Shown piece after piece: positions 44,379 through 55,811 of a DNA stretch of 64,000 nt (positions are counted from its first letter, which is position 1; each line of letters begins with the position of its first letter). A program made the position numbers and the translations under genes. The notes under the pieces are model-generated. The model was not told the DNA's origin. It saw nothing but the letters and a program-made list of their open reading frames with translations, and did no database searches. Source of the DNA: Mesodorylaimus sp. YZB2_4 (lineage: Eukaryota; Nematoda; Enoplea; Dorylaimida; Dorylaimidae); NCBI GenBank assembly GCA_030248295.1, contig JASANH010000126.1, positions 372,001 to 436,000 on the forward strand. Direction: 5' to 3'.

Positions 44379-45611
44379 ATGGCATCGAACGGTTTCAACT
44401 CGACTGATAATGAATATAGTCCATACGCTTGGTTCTCCGTTATGACCATTTCCACTGCGCCTTACATGGCTGCTAAAAATTCCAGCACGTGGCCATGGCA
44501 GAACATAAACGAAAATGACTTTTTACATTTCGCAAATAAATTTCAGCTGAGTCAGTACATGCACTCAATCGAAATCACGGATTTTGCGTGTTACTACTTC
44601 GGAATAGTCGGCAGTTGTTTGATTCTCTTTACTGAACGCTCGAAAGTGAAAAAGCAACATTTCACGTCGTTTTATTTTATTTTAATGCTAGTTTCACTTT
44701 CGGATCTAATTTTCTCATTCCTGAAACTAGCCAGAGACAAAATCAAAAGTGCTCCAACATTCCAAAACAGTTATTCAATGCGTACCTTTTACGCTTGGGC
44801 ATCCGGCATTGCATATTCGTGTTCCCTATTTAGCGATATGCTGACCTTGGCTCTGACTGCTGAAAGATTCATAGCCTTAGAATTTCCTATTTATCATCAT
44901 GGCTTATCTAGAAGCAAGAAAAAAAGAGCTTGGATCATCTCGATTTTTCTTTCATTTTTGGTTGCTTGCACTCGTTTGCACTACAGTTTTGATACTTATC
45001 AGTTGTCCGATAGCGACATCAAATCGCAACTTTGGTTCACCATCATTAGTAATTTCAGCGACAATGCAGTACCGTTTGTTCTCACTGGAGTCATGTTGGT
45101 CTTGGCACTGGGAATTGCGAGAGCTGTTTATATCCGTCAAAAGCAACAGAAACTAAAAGTTTCTACAAATAATCAAAAAGAAAGCAAAGCTATCACGTCT
45201 GCCATGAGAACTATTTCGTTGTGTCTTTGTTTGATGGTCATGTACCTCTTGAATCAAGTTGGATACATGCTATATCCCACTGCAGATTTTATATTAAACA
45301 GGCTGATCTTAAAATATTCAAGCACCTACGACGAAGTCAATTATTATACTAACTTTTCTATTTTCTGCTACACTGCCATATTTTTAAGTGGCCCATTGGA
45401 GGCGGTCTCGAGAGCACTGGTGTTTTACGCGTATCTTCTGTGTAATAGCACTTTTAGAATGGATTTCTTAAACGCACTTAGATGCCGGGATAGTCCTGCT
45501 GGAAACACAGCAATAAACGCAGTGCAGCCTTCAATGGCCGTTTCAAAACTGACACCAGCACCTGTCAAAAGCATTTTAGTGAAACGCAATACTGTTGTGC
45601 AACATGCTTGA
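44379..45611 (+). CDS. GPCR of a local WPW family, member A
   Basis: Intronless, 410 residues, seven hydrophobic segments. The N-terminus holds N-glycosylation sites and STWPWQN...FQLSQ. TM1 is CYYFGIVGSCLILFT, TM3 ends with AERFIALEFP (ERF instead of DRY), and TM6 holds LLNQVGYMLY. No NPxxY is seen in TM7, where a CNSTFRMDF block closes the helix bundle. It is a clear paralog of the minus-strand gene at 53522-54664, sharing WPW, CYY.GIVG..LILFT, CSLF.D.LTLAL..ER, TR.HYS, NFSDN..PF, LLNQ.GY.LY and NSTFR..FL. It is a plasma-membrane receptor of the rhodopsin-like fold and probably lineage-specific; ligand unknown. Confidence 0.8.
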   Translation: MASNGFNSTDNEYSPYAWFSVMTISTAPYMAAKNSSTWPWQNINENDFLHFANKFQLSQYMHSIEITDFACYYFGIVGSCLILFTERSKVKKQHFTSFYFILMLVSLSDLIFSFLKLARDKIKSAPTFQNSYSMRTFYAWASGIAYSCSLFSDMLTLALTAERFIALEFPIYHHGLSRSKKKRAWIISIFLSFLVACTRLHYSFDTYQLSDSDIKSQLWFTIISNFSDNAVPFVLTGVMLVLALGIARAVYIRQKQQKLKVSTNNQKESKAITSAMRTISLCLCLMVMYLLNQVGYMLYPTADFILNRLILKYSSTYDEVNYYTNFSIFCYTAIFLSGPLEAVSRALVFYAYLLCNSTFRMDFLNALRCRDSPAGNTAINAVQPSMAVSKLTPAPVKSILVKRNTVVQHA

Positions 45612-46856
45612 TTTTGTGCGATGTGATTGATTGTAGTTCTATTGCATCAAGTAAAAGACTGTACCACTGACAGCTTGTATCCTTGGGTTGGACCCCTTCA
45701 ATCAATCCTGTATCTAGCCCAGTGTAACAAGTGAGAGTCTACGGTAAAGGTCGTACATACAGTATAGTTTCACGCTGTGTGGAGCCAACTGCGGATTCAC
45801 CAAATCAAACAGACGTCCAGTCAATAAATTAAAGGCATATCGAATTATCCCTTGCGATGCGATGCACCGCTGCGCTATAGTATAATTGCGTGTAGCAGTT
45901 TCTAAGTTGCTGGGCAAATTCGACGTGGTTTTTCTACGGCTGGTAAAAATACTCGATCCGTGCCTATTGCGCAATACGCAAATTACCGGCTCCAAATTCG
46001 CGTTGCGTATTTTTCCTGATATAGGTTAGTGCTTATCTATCTAGTCCCATACTTTAACTAATTATGGACAGTATCCTTAACTCAGTCAGTGACAGTCCCA
46101 CTGGCATTCAGACATGGCTGTGTAAGTCCCTGCAGCTTATGATCAGCTTGAAACGTCCAAAGGAAAAAATTCGAGCTTCGATCCAGGGTTCTTTCTATCA
46201 CATGATTTCTAACCCGCAATCGGCTCCCAGCTCCCGATCGATGCCTCAAGTGCCATGAAAAATTCCGGAACTTGTTGAGACACTTGTTCAGCACTGGAAG
46301 AATATGCCACACCACGTAAATTTTTAGGACACCAGTTGACATTCAGCCATATTTCCTGTTTGGAAACACAAAACAGCTCAGACTTTGGCTTTGTGGCTGA
46401 AATACACCTATTACTGACTGAGGGTTTTTGACAAAACCAGCTGAGCGAGCTGGAAACATGAGCAGGAAAGCAAAAGATGCAGGATAGAACACGCCTGATC
46501 TGCCTATGACCCCTGGTGCCCATCCACCGTGATCTCAAGCTTGAATTTGATGATATAATTAGACACAGCGAAATTTGCAGCTTACTTTTTATCTGCGTTT
46601 ATATTTCAGAAATTCGAAGCTTAATTTGAGTATCATTGTAAAAGAAGGCGAATGCGTACAGTTTGCTTTTAGCTGCTGGCAAAAAGCGAACCTGGTAATG
46701 AGCATTTTGTTGCCCTTTGCTCGTACATACTGTACATATTATGAAGCTAAACACAAATTAGATTGCATTTGGAGTGCAGTGCCATGTTTCTGCAAAAGGC
46801 ATGGAAATGCTAAAGATAGAAAGCAGTTGCTCCATCAAGGCAGCAGCCAGGCCAAA
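45612..46856. other. Gene-free stretch
   Basis: No supported gene; short open frames only. Confidence 0.35.
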
Positions 46857-47109
46857 GGTCCAACATTGGGTCCGAAAACCCAACCCATTTTTTTGGGTTG
46901 TGTTGAGTTGGGGTTTTTGGCAGGGTGGTTACGGTTGTGGAGGTTGACTTTTTTTCGAGCTCAACCCAAAAAAACCACTTTTTAACTTGGGGTCAGCATG
47001 ACCATGTAAATTGGCTCCACAGCGTATTGAAGCCACTGCGATATGATGTCCCTCGGTCTCGTTTCCAATGCCCCCAGCTAGTCTAGTTCGACATGTCAGT
47101 GACTGTGAC
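46857..47109 (+). repeat. Dispersed repeat C, copy 1
   Basis: Shares with 52144-52452, in the same orientation: CATTGGGTCC, AAAACCCAACCCA, GGTTGTGGAGGTTGAC, CAACCCAAAAAA, GAAGCCACTGCGA, ATGATGTCC and CCCCCAGCTAGTCTA, up to GACATGTCAGT. AACCCAA/TTGGGTT words at the left make it partly self-complementary. Confidence 0.8.
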
Positions 47110-47672
47110 ATAACAGTAACTTTTCATTATTTGCCGAGCATTTGTTCTGTTCAAAAAGTTACAAAAGAGTATGTTACAAAAAATGAAACTGTATGAAAGC
47201 TAGCGATAAGAAGGCAGACTGTGCTGGGCATCGCAGGATTTTGAAACTTTTTTAGCGGCGCTAATAAGACCTGAATCAAAATGATATTTCCTCTTTCACA
47301 TAGAAGCACTTATTTTTATTGGAAAGCTGGAATTGGTTATCAGACACCACAATACGTATTTATTGTGTCACCATGTGCGTGAGTATGTCCGACTAATCAT
47401 ATAAAACCATGTCACACAAAGAAAGAGATCACAGGAGTTCCAGTCAGGCAGAAATTGCCAGCTGATCTTGTTTCATGTCTCCTTGTTGACAATCACTGAA
47501 GCATTGTCATTGATGTCGCCAGTAACTTGATCTTGGAAGGACTATATCAATTCCAAAATGGGAATTGAAGCTCAGTCATTTCGTCCAGAAGTTTTCTGAA
47601 TCAGTACGCAGCCATTGCAGACTATTCGCCCAAAGCCAACTGCGACAATTGAGCTCTTTCGAGTGTTAACCA
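47110..47672. other. Gene-free stretch
   Basis: Nothing recognisable. Confidence 0.3.
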
Positions 47673-47861
47673 TTATCTCTGGCTCGAGAATAAAAGTGCC
47701 GGCGACCTGCGACCTAAGCCATAGAACCCATTTGGATCCATCGATGGCTGTGCCGATCGCTCAAAAAACTTTTCTTTGATCGTCATCGCGACCCAGGTGA
47801 CACTTTCCATTGAAGGCGAGGCGGGGAGTATCCAATCTGCCAGTGGATCGTTATAAGCCAT
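47673..47861 (-). CDS. Possible small protein (62 residues)
   Basis: ATG at 47861. The frame begins MAYNDPLADWILPASPS and has no signal peptide. A TATA-like GATAAAAGG lies about 90 nt upstream on the same strand, followed by a donor-like GC|GTAAGTT that could begin a 5' UTR intron. Composition is protein-like, but I have no family match. Confidence 0.25.
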   Translation of the reverse strand: MAYNDPLADWILPASPSMESVTWVAMTIKEKFFERSAQPSMDPNGFYGLGRRSPALLFSSQR

Positions 47862-48700
47862 TTTCAATATGCAGTAGATAGAGTCTATGAGACAACTTAC
47901 GCTTCCTCTTTTCGAATTCCACTGCCAAAACGAGCGCCCGCTTCCCTTTTATCTACTCCTCTTTGACACTATTCAGGCCCCGCCTAGCGCGTAAAAAACC
48001 GTTTAGCTCTAAACCAGCGTTTTTTGTCACTTTCGGCTAAAATGCATGTTGTTGAATAAATGCAGACTCATTGCGACACGTCTATTTTGCCGCAAACTAG
48101 TCTAGCCACCTCGGCTTTTCACTAATTCGAATTGATCTAAAATTGAAATCAAGCGACCAGAACAACATTTCCTGCATCGCCACGTCGCGATTGTGTTGCG
48201 CCACAAACTGAAGCTATTACTGTAACATGGATCGTGGTTTCGGGATATAGCGGTAATTGCTGCGATTGTAAGGGGCCTATAAAGTGGTGATGCAACTCGT
48301 GGGCCGGGAACTTGTTTCTGGCACCGTGAACTGATGATCAGTCACTTGATTCTAATGGCGTGGCGATTAAACATAACCAAAACAGAACAGGACCGCTTTA
48401 GATTTACAAAGGTAAAGTCCAAACCAGCTGATTCAACCCATGCTGATATTCAATCAACGGCTGGTTGTCCTAATCACTCACCAGGCGGCAGGGTACCAAG
48501 AAGAGGCGGGAAACGAGCAAGACATGCATAGTACTAGTGCAGTGTAGCTGTGGGAGAGACAGAGTCACTGACCATCAGCCAACCCAATAACGAAATGGAA
48601 GGTGCTCTTTTCTTTGAAAATTTTTTTCGCATCGAAAAATTCTGGCATACTGTTTATTTCCTATCAAGTCTGTGCTAGAAGCAGTTCTGCAAAAAAGGAA

Positions 48701-49660
48701 TCAACGCACACTGGCTGGTTTGACAACACTCACAATATTCTTATCCTTGCATATCACCTGCCTCAGAGCTCTTCTATACGGCTTCAACATAGACACGGTA
48801 ATTATACCACGCAAAGCCGAATTTAGCAGGTACAAACTGATAAAAAATCTTTTTAAATAATCATTAGAACGATACATAAGAACAAATTTGAAAATGTGAT
48901 AAACTGAATGAAAACAAATAGGAAATACCATATCTGCGGCTAAAAAATACAAAAGCTCCTTGTTATCCCTCACAACATTTATAGCTAATGTGGTTTCCTT
49001 AGCGTGCCCTTTCAACTTTATATAAATCTTATAATTACAAAATATCATAATTCCATCACAAAAACACAACAAAGGTGATATTATGACCAGAAAATACATC
49101 GCTATCCACGGCGCGTCTTTGACAATTATGCAACAATGAAGATTATCTTCATCAAATCCCGTTTTTCCAGCCAAAAGAAAGCACAGTGGAACAATAGAGC
49201 AAAAGAGCCAACAAGCCACAATCGACGCAATAGCCCTGTTTTTGCTATACCACTTATTGTAAGTATACTCACTCATGTAAAGACAAACATAGCGATTCAT
49301 GGCCAGCAAAGGAGGAAACATAAAACAAGCGAAAGCGGCAACAAAATGAATAAAACTAAGAAAATGACACCATCCGTCTGGCAGCCATTCTCGCCACATC
49401 ACAATGAAGGATTGGCCAAATACGAAGCTCAGGCATAGAACCAATTCAGAAAATGCCAAATTTGCCACCATGCAATTGACAATGCTTCGTTGGACGAGGC
49501 CGAAAATAGTGACGGCAAATGGCACGATGTTGGTGACGATGCCCAGGGTGCCGATCACATCGAACTGAGTTAGCGTGATTATGCGAGATTTCATATCAGG
49601 CGGGACGGAAAAGTGAACATTCGTTGTGTTATCGGACTCAAATTTTACAAAAAAAGCCAT
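48701..49660 (-). CDS. Rhodopsin-like GPCR with NRY motif
   Basis: 319 residues from the first in-frame ATG at 49660, which stands before MAFFVKFESDNTTN. Seven hydrophobic segments; TM1 GIVTNIVPF, TM2 NLAFSELVL, TM3 ending AMNRYVCLYMS. The NRY in place of DRY is typical of melatonin-, Moody- and Tre1-like receptors, but other marks are weak and TM7 lacks NPxxY. Third intracellular loop is short. The last codons follow a donor-like GCAG|GTGATA, so a further exon might replace the C-tail. An upstream exon (acceptor ATTTTTCAG and donor GCT|GTAAGA near 49700-49735) is probably 5' UTR. Confidence 0.75.
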   Translation of the reverse strand: MAFFVKFESDNTTNVHFSVPPDMKSRIITLTQFDVIGTLGIVTNIVPFAVTIFGLVQRSIVNCMVANLAFSELVLCLSFVFGQSFIVMWREWLPDGWCHFLSFIHFVAAFACFMFPPLLAMNRYVCLYMSEYTYNKWYSKNRAIASIVACWLFCSIVPLCFLLAGKTGFDEDNLHCCIIVKDAPWIAMYFLVIISPLLCFCDGIMIFCNYKIYIKLKGHAKETTLAINVVRDNKELLYFLAADMVFPICFHSVYHIFKFVLMYRSNDYLKRFFISLYLLNSALRGIITVSMLKPYRRALRQVICKDKNIVSVVKPASVR

Positions 49661-50092
49661 AGGAAATTCGATGAAGGTGAAAAGAAGCCGGACGCTGTTC
49701 TTACAGCAGCTGGGTTGTGACAAAGTGCACTGAAAAATGAGCAGCTACAGTAGTGAATGTTAAACCTGGCGCTGCCTTCAATTTATATGGCTTGGACAGC
49801 TGCAAAGGAGACTATGCTCTCTCATCAGCGAGGGGAAATGAACCTGAACAGCGTCTAGGGGAAAGCTCGTAATGTTCTAGTAATCGGTCGGAAATCCGTC
49901 AACTGGATGGAGCAAAGCAATACGAACATAGAACGGATATTATCCATGGAGGGAGCCTTTTATCATTTCAGATGTCCCTCAATAGAAAACTTTGTTAAGA
50001 GAACGGAAAGGGATTATTTGCACTCGACGAGACGTTTCTAGATCGAATTGACATTCGATCGATGAGAGATGAGCGAATTCAGGCGCAGAGTA
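49661..50092. other. 5' flank of the NRY receptor
   Basis: Probable 5' UTR exon near 49708-49732; otherwise nothing recognisable. Confidence 0.35.
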
Positions 50093-50192
50093 GAAGTTAT
50101 ATATTATATATAACTACTCTCTCTCCACTCTGCGCCATTCCAGTTATATATTTAACTTCTACTCTGCGCTACTCTAGTTATATATATAACTT
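50093..50192. repeat. Nested inverted repeats of GCGCAGAGTAGAAGTTA
   Basis: The 17-bp word occurs forward at 50093 and inverted at about 50119-50135 (diverged) and 50150-50168, separated by TATATA tracts. The block can fold into alternative cruciforms. Confidence 0.7.
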
Positions 50193-52143
50193 CATAACGA
50201 CTATGGGAACGCAAATTCTGGCTCCTCCCTGGTCGATGAACCGTCGAGAAGGCATTCTCTAGGATTACAAAGAGTGCCAAAAATTATTTTTCTGTCAAAG
50301 ATTGAAAATCCGGTGCGAAGACAGCCAACTCCCTACAGTTTCAGATTAGCCTCCTGAGCAAGCATATTTCCTCGGAAAACTTTTTGCCATCAAATGCGTC
50401 CATCTAACAATAAGACATGTCTTTTTTGCAGGCAAATAATTTGACCCTATGGCACAGAGACAGGCAGGAATTTCATGCATCAGAAGGGATTGTACTAGCT
50501 CGTCAATGACCATATATTGAATTGAAGAAACGGCTATGCTGTTTTAGGCTGTCAGGCATTACTAAATGACTTAAACCCATAAAGACTATGCCATTGTGTG
50601 CTGCACCCCTCAGTGCGTTTCACAATGCTTGGTGAGAGTAAATGGCATGACATGCTCTGGTCAAATTGGGTATCTTCACTTTATGATAGACGTCTCAAAC
50701 ATCTCAGCCTGCTCTTTGTTTTCACAGAGAGAGCAAACACTCTTTTTTACAACAGCAGCATTCATCTCAGCTTCCGACTTACAAAATGCGGTTAGTGTCC
50801 GGAATATCCAGTTACCAACTGCATGTTTGAAAAACGAATCTATTTCGCCGATATGTAGATAAAATTTGCCAAGTCTGTGTTACCACTCGCGAGAATCGGA
50901 ATTTTCTTCAACGTGCATAGAGCTACTAGAATTTCGTGTTCTTATTGTAAGCCTTTTCGGTTGATTTCACTTGGCGAGGTGTCTGCATGCGAAACACGAT
51001 TTTGGAATCGCTCATCATCGAAATTCACGATCCATAATCTCAGCCTGGGACGCTCTTATGTTTTTCGAAATCGTTATTTATTTGCTGACAAGGTCGCATA
51101 ATTAGGTACAGTAGGGGACTGGATATACTGTATGCACTATCCCACTGCAGGAAAAATATGCGATACGCAAACTTGTACGCATACTTTTTGGAAGACGAAA
51201 TTTTCGTATTACGCAATATGCATGGGCATTCAAATCGAATATTTTTATCAGCCGCACTTTCGACGGCTGAATCAGGACAGGCCGAAAACGAATGGACCGA
51301 AGGGGATTCTTGCCGTACCGAAATGGGGCCGACCTTTGCTTGAGATTTGCCTTGTAAGATTTATATGGAACAAGACTCGCCTAGCAAATTAAGTTACACG
51401 TAGAAACACCAAATATGAGTTATAAGCTAGCATCTGGTACTAGACGGGGTCTCAGCTTGGTTCGACTCGGTCGAGCCTCTCCAATGTAAATCGCCTTTTG
51501 GCAGGTAACCTCAGAGGCGGAGGCTAGCTTTCCAGTTTGCGGCCAGTGGAGCTTGGTCGGTTACTGTTTACTGGACAACAACTACATTTGAGTTAGTCGA
51601 ACTAATTTACGAAGTGTCATGCTGTAGCGCACTTCAGCGGCGTCTGTGAGGAAAGACGATTGGTTTCGACGGTGATCAATTCAAACCAGTTTTAGTTCCA
51701 CCTACAACCCATCCCAAACGTCCGGGCTCACCGATCTGGATGATGTGATAAAAACTATCGTGCTCTGAACAGTTTCTGAAACAGTGAGTAGCCATGAACA
51801 GCACGAAGCCGCCGCACAGTACGAGATCCCATGCATTTAAAAGTTCTATACAAGTTAGCTTTTAGCTACTGGTCTATCTGACAGCGCAAGAACTGCTTTG
51901 ATTAAGTCGCAATGTGATGCGAAGCGATTGCAGCTTGAAACATCTCGAATCATGAAATGAAAATCAGGTATCGACTGCACAGAAGCTGTGACTGGAGCGA
52001 AAATCGATAGCGTCATGGCACTATAAAACTTGCAACAGCGAATAGTTTGCTATTAGCTCTGCTGTGGCGCTTCTGCCAATGATAGTAAAATAGGCATCAG
52101 ATTTTGAGCAGAATCGAGTCGAGTCGAGTTGGTTGATAATATC
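50193..52143. other. Gene-free stretch
   Basis: About 2 kb with only short, non-protein-like frames and no clear repeat boundaries. Confidence 0.35.
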
Positions 52144-52452
52144 CAGGTCCGACATTGGGTCCCAAAACCCAACCCAATTTTTTGGGTTTTTGGGTTGGGT
52201 TGGGTCGGGTTTTCGGACAGCGTGGCTTTGGGTTGTGGAGGTTGACCTTTCTTCAAAATCAACCCAAAAAACCAATTTTCCGCTTGGGGTGCCTTATTCG
52301 TCAGCATGATAATGTGGTTGATCGGCACAGTGTTTTGAAGCCACTGCGACATGATGTCCGTCGGTTTCGAGTAGACAGGTCCTGGTGTTTGAAAAAAGGT
52401 ACCCAAGTGCCCCCAGCTAGTCTAATTCGACATGTCAGTCTGACTGTGACGA
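52144..52452 (+). repeat. Dispersed repeat C, copy 2
   Basis: Longer partner of 46857-47109, with an extra block around GTAGACAGGTCCTGGTGTTTG before CCCCCAGCTAGTCTA. Confidence 0.8.
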
Positions 52453-53112
52453 AGCTGAGAAACCGTCTGTCAGCAAATGATATCAGCTCTGGCTCCCAAC
52501 GAATGTAGCTTTTTATCGCTATGAAAAATCTATGTATTCGTAAATTGAACCTGACATTGTGTGGGCGAATCGTCCGTTGGGCTGTTACTGATTGAACGGA
52601 ACTGAACGCGTTGCTAGGAGACATTCATTAGGCGAATTGCTGCCGTTTTCACTTCAGAAAGGACAAACAGCTACGGCTGGGGGAGATGCTAGTCATTGTA
52701 CATCAATGGTTGACGAGTGATTGGATACAAATATCGGAATCATGCCGAAATGCTAGTGTATCTAACTGAATGAAGTTATCGGAGTTAATATAAAAGTAAT
52801 GATTATCCACTAAAAATCCTTTTCTTATACTTCTCATTGTCGTAGCTCCCTGTGTACCTTTACTTCAACATCGTTTAGTCTTTTCCCTCCTGGACCACCT
52901 CTGTTATATGCTCCCCCCAAATAGGTTCCCCAGGGTAGTGGCTTCCGCGGTATCTACTGCGACTACCTATATCCGCCCATGCGTAACACGAGCAAGCATG
53001 GGATTGGCGAGTCAGAAATAGTGCCTGCTCCATTACAAATTCGACCTCTTTTCCAAAAATATATACTGTATTGAAGGCCACCCTTTGAAGACCCTGCCAT
53101 ATGTTTCAAGGA
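52453..53112. other. Gene-free stretch
   Basis: Nothing supported. Confidence 0.3.
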
Positions 53113-53361
53113 TTAGAGATTAGAAATAGCTTTAGAGCCAATGCTTATTGAGATGCAAGATAACATACTGCAAGATTTTCGCAGTGATTTTGAAAGTAAT
53201 TCATTAATTTTGCGTGAGCCAATTGGCGTAAAAATATGTCGAAAATTTTTAATCCGCTCTTCATGTCGTCCATTCGAATATTTTTTCATCCGCAGACCAA
53301 CGTATAGAAGTGATATTCCCAGAATAGTAACTACGTATTTACAGTAAATTTTTCTATTCAT
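53113..53361 (-). CDS. Possible small single-TM protein (82 residues)
   Basis: ATG at 53361. A basic start (MNRKIYCKY) is followed by the hydrophobic VVTILGISLLYVGL, then a basic, Ser-rich tail. It could be a type II anchor. No splice or promoter evidence, and no family known to me. It lies 160 bp downstream of the GPCR on the same strand. Confidence 0.25.
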   Translation of the reverse strand: MNRKIYCKYVVTILGISLLYVGLRMKKYSNGRHEERIKNFRHIFTPIGSRKINELLSKSLRKSCSMLSCISISIGSKAISNL

Positions 53362-53521
53362 GTATTGACTAGACAATCAATTGAATGGAGTAGACTGGGG
53401 TAGAGTTAGACACCGCCAGTTGTCGGAAGCTGCCTTTCTTTAGCAATCGTGATAACCCGTCTTCTCCAAGCTCAGAGACCAATACTGTCAAAATGTCCTC
53501 TTCTTCGATTCGATATTTCTA

Positions 53522-54664
53522 CTAGTCAGCTGGCGTTACCACAATCGTTGGCAGCGTGATGCCACCACATTTTACGCCTCTCAGGAACTCTTTGCGGAAG
53601 GTGGAATTAAAGATGATAGAAAGGTAAAAGGCAGCAGATCTTGAAAAAATTTCCAAAATCATGCTTAATCGCTCTGAAAAATTGTAAAACCATGACACAT
53701 TCACAAAGTGTTCAACCGCGCTGTAATTATCCAAATACTCCAGCCTCACGTTTTCTATCAGAAGGCTTCCAATTGCGTAAAGAATGTAGCCGATCTGATT
53801 CAAAAGGACCATCGTCATTAAGCATGCCAAAAGCGACAAAGTTTTTAGGGCAGTAACAAACTCTTTCCGCTGTTGGAACGTACTAATGTCCATGAAAGCC
53901 ACTTCCTTTTGTTTTCTCCCCGCGTGAATAGCTCTAATAATTATACAACTAAGAATTAGCACAATTACCGTCGACAGAAATGGCATCAAGTTGTCGCTGA
54001 AGTTCCTTATCGCCATGAACCACCACTGCGATTGGAGATTCGTAGATGACGCTGACGCTGTATGCACGCCGAGACTGTAATGCATGCGTGTCGAACTCAT
54101 CAGAAAGCACAGTACTCCTGCGAATATCCACGCCCGAATTTTATTTTCCTTGCTGACACTCCTGTTGAAAATGGGGAATGCCAAAGCTACAGAGCGCTCA
54201 ATACCCAAAGCGAGCGTTAGAAGATCGCCGAACAGCGAGCAAGTGAAAGCTGTTCCAAAGCCGTAAATATAAAACAATTTTTTTGCTGTGATTTCCTCAA
54301 AAAGTGGTTTACCGAATATTTCGCGTTTTTCTGGTTTAAAGAATAAGAATATAGTGTTTAAGATCGCAGCTAATAACAAGATATAGTACAAGGATTTGTG
54401 GTTTTTAAAAGTCACGTTCCTTCTGACGGTGAATAGAATAAGCAGGTTCCCTACAATACCCGCGTAATAACATAAGTTGGATAAAATATTGATTGCATCG
54501 ACGAATGACGGGAGCTGGAGGGAATCCGAAAAATACAGATAATCATGTTCAGTCAAATAAAACCAAGGCCAGGTTTGGTTATGTCTTGATGCAAGATATG
54601 CTTCACTAAATTTTGTGGCTGTAGAAAACCAGTCGTTGGGCGAAAATAATTGATTTGAAGCCAT
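53522..54664 (-). CDS. GPCR of the local WPW family, member B
   Basis: Intronless, 380 residues from the ATG at 54664. I chose this start because MASN..FSP aligns with MASNGFN of member A, although an upstream in-frame extension is open. Shared landmarks are QTWPWFYL, LQLPS, CYYAGIVGNLLILFT, CSLFGDLLTLALGIERS, TRMHYS, NFSDNLMPF, LLNQIGYILY and NSTFRKEF. IERS replaces DRY, so G-protein coupling chemistry differs from canonical receptors. The upstream flank carries a short tandem duplication (ATAATTGATTTGA twice around the start codon). Confidence 0.8.
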   Translation of the reverse strand: MASNQLFSPNDWFSTATKFSEAYLASRHNQTWPWFYLTEHDYLYFSDSLQLPSFVDAINILSNLCYYAGIVGNLLILFTVRRNVTFKNHKSLYYILLLAAILNTIFLFFKPEKREIFGKPLFEEITAKKLFYIYGFGTAFTCSLFGDLLTLALGIERSVALAFPIFNRSVSKENKIRAWIFAGVLCFLMSSTRMHYSLGVHTASASSTNLQSQWWFMAIRNFSDNLMPFLSTVIVLILSCIIIRAIHAGRKQKEVAFMDISTFQQRKEFVTALKTLSLLACLMTMVLLNQIGYILYAIGSLLIENVRLEYLDNYSAVEHFVNVSWFYNFSERLSMILEIFSRSAAFYLSIIFNSTFRKEFLRGVKCGGITLPTIVVTPAD

Positions 54665-55779
54665 GGGCGATAATAATTGATTTGATTTGGGAATTCTCAC
54701 TCTGATTGTAAGTATGACTCTAATTTGGTTTAGTCGTTCACGGGTCACAATAAAACGAAAAAATGGGCATAAGAGGAATGGGGATCTAGTTTTTAATTTT
54801 CAGCACAAAATCGAAAACTGTAGAGAATATAATTTGAATACAGCGCCTCACTTGCTGACTGACAATGAGCACTTTTAAAATCGTCCCAGAGGATGACCAG
54901 TCAGTCAGGAGATGGGCTCATGAGAGAAAGGCGAAATTAGAACCATGGGTTCTTGTCAAGGAAAACTGACGCGAGTACACTAATGAGTCTAGTAAGAATG
55001 GATTTTCTCAAATTCCATTGGCGCTATAGGAGACTGACATCGAATGATGTCGGCTAGTTTTCGAAAAGCCGGAAATTAAATTGGATCAAAACTTCAGGAC
55101 GCGCAGCGAAGCTCATGCCAAAGGAAACGCGTGTTTTCCAGAAATTGAAGTCGTGAAACGTGCTGTTTCGTAGAATTGACTAAATACGATATTTAAAAAA
55201 TGCGAAGAGCCTTGAACTTCCTTATCCCGTATTTCGTCTTCAAACAGATGAGCTGAGCAGAGGCTACTAAATCATCGAAGCCACGCACTACAGTATATGC
55301 AGTACCTACTTTACTCGTTGGTACTGTACGCAAATATGCTTCACAAACAGTTTCCTGCTATGACTATGCCTGTTTCTGGTAGTTGGATCGGTATATGTCC
55401 ACTGGTAGTCTATGTATTCTCTGACAGTGAGAGATTGGCTAGGTGACATTTCACACCGCTGAAAAAACTAAGACCTGGAAACGCCTTTTCTTTTCGTTCT
55501 TCTGTGCTGTAGGTGTACTGTACAGCTGCTATCTATGATCATATACTTCCATTTTTCAATGGTCTTGTGACGTCTACTCCTTGTGCGGGTGGGGTAGCCT
55601 ACACGGGTCTCTGCAGGTTCGAATCACTCACCGCGCGGCCCCAATAGCCGGGCGATAGAAACGCACAAGGTTTACTACGCCGAACGACTCTAGTAAATCG
55701 CAGATGCGCCATTTGCATTATTCTTTATCAAATTGCAAACCTTCTATTGTATACAGTGACTAAATCAACAGGTTCAGAG
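54665..55779. other. Intergenic DNA with a tRNA-like scrap
   Basis: No gene. At 55585-55630, GGGTGGGGTAGCCTACACGGG (A-box-like) and GGTTCGAATCACTC (B-box-like) are close together, suggesting another SINE head or tRNA pseudogene. Confidence 0.35.
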
Positions 55780-55785
55780 TTTATT
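55780..55785 (-). promoter_or_regulatory. Polyadenylation signal of the astacin gene
   Basis: AATAAA on the minus strand, 26 nt beyond the stop codon at 55812. Confidence 0.65.
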
Positions 55786-55811
55786 CTTTCGATTCTACGA
55801 CGTTGGAGGAT

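Noticed and set aside
50062-50262. 66-codon frame over the TATATA palindromes
   Set aside because: Encoded by inverted repeats only; no gene evidence.
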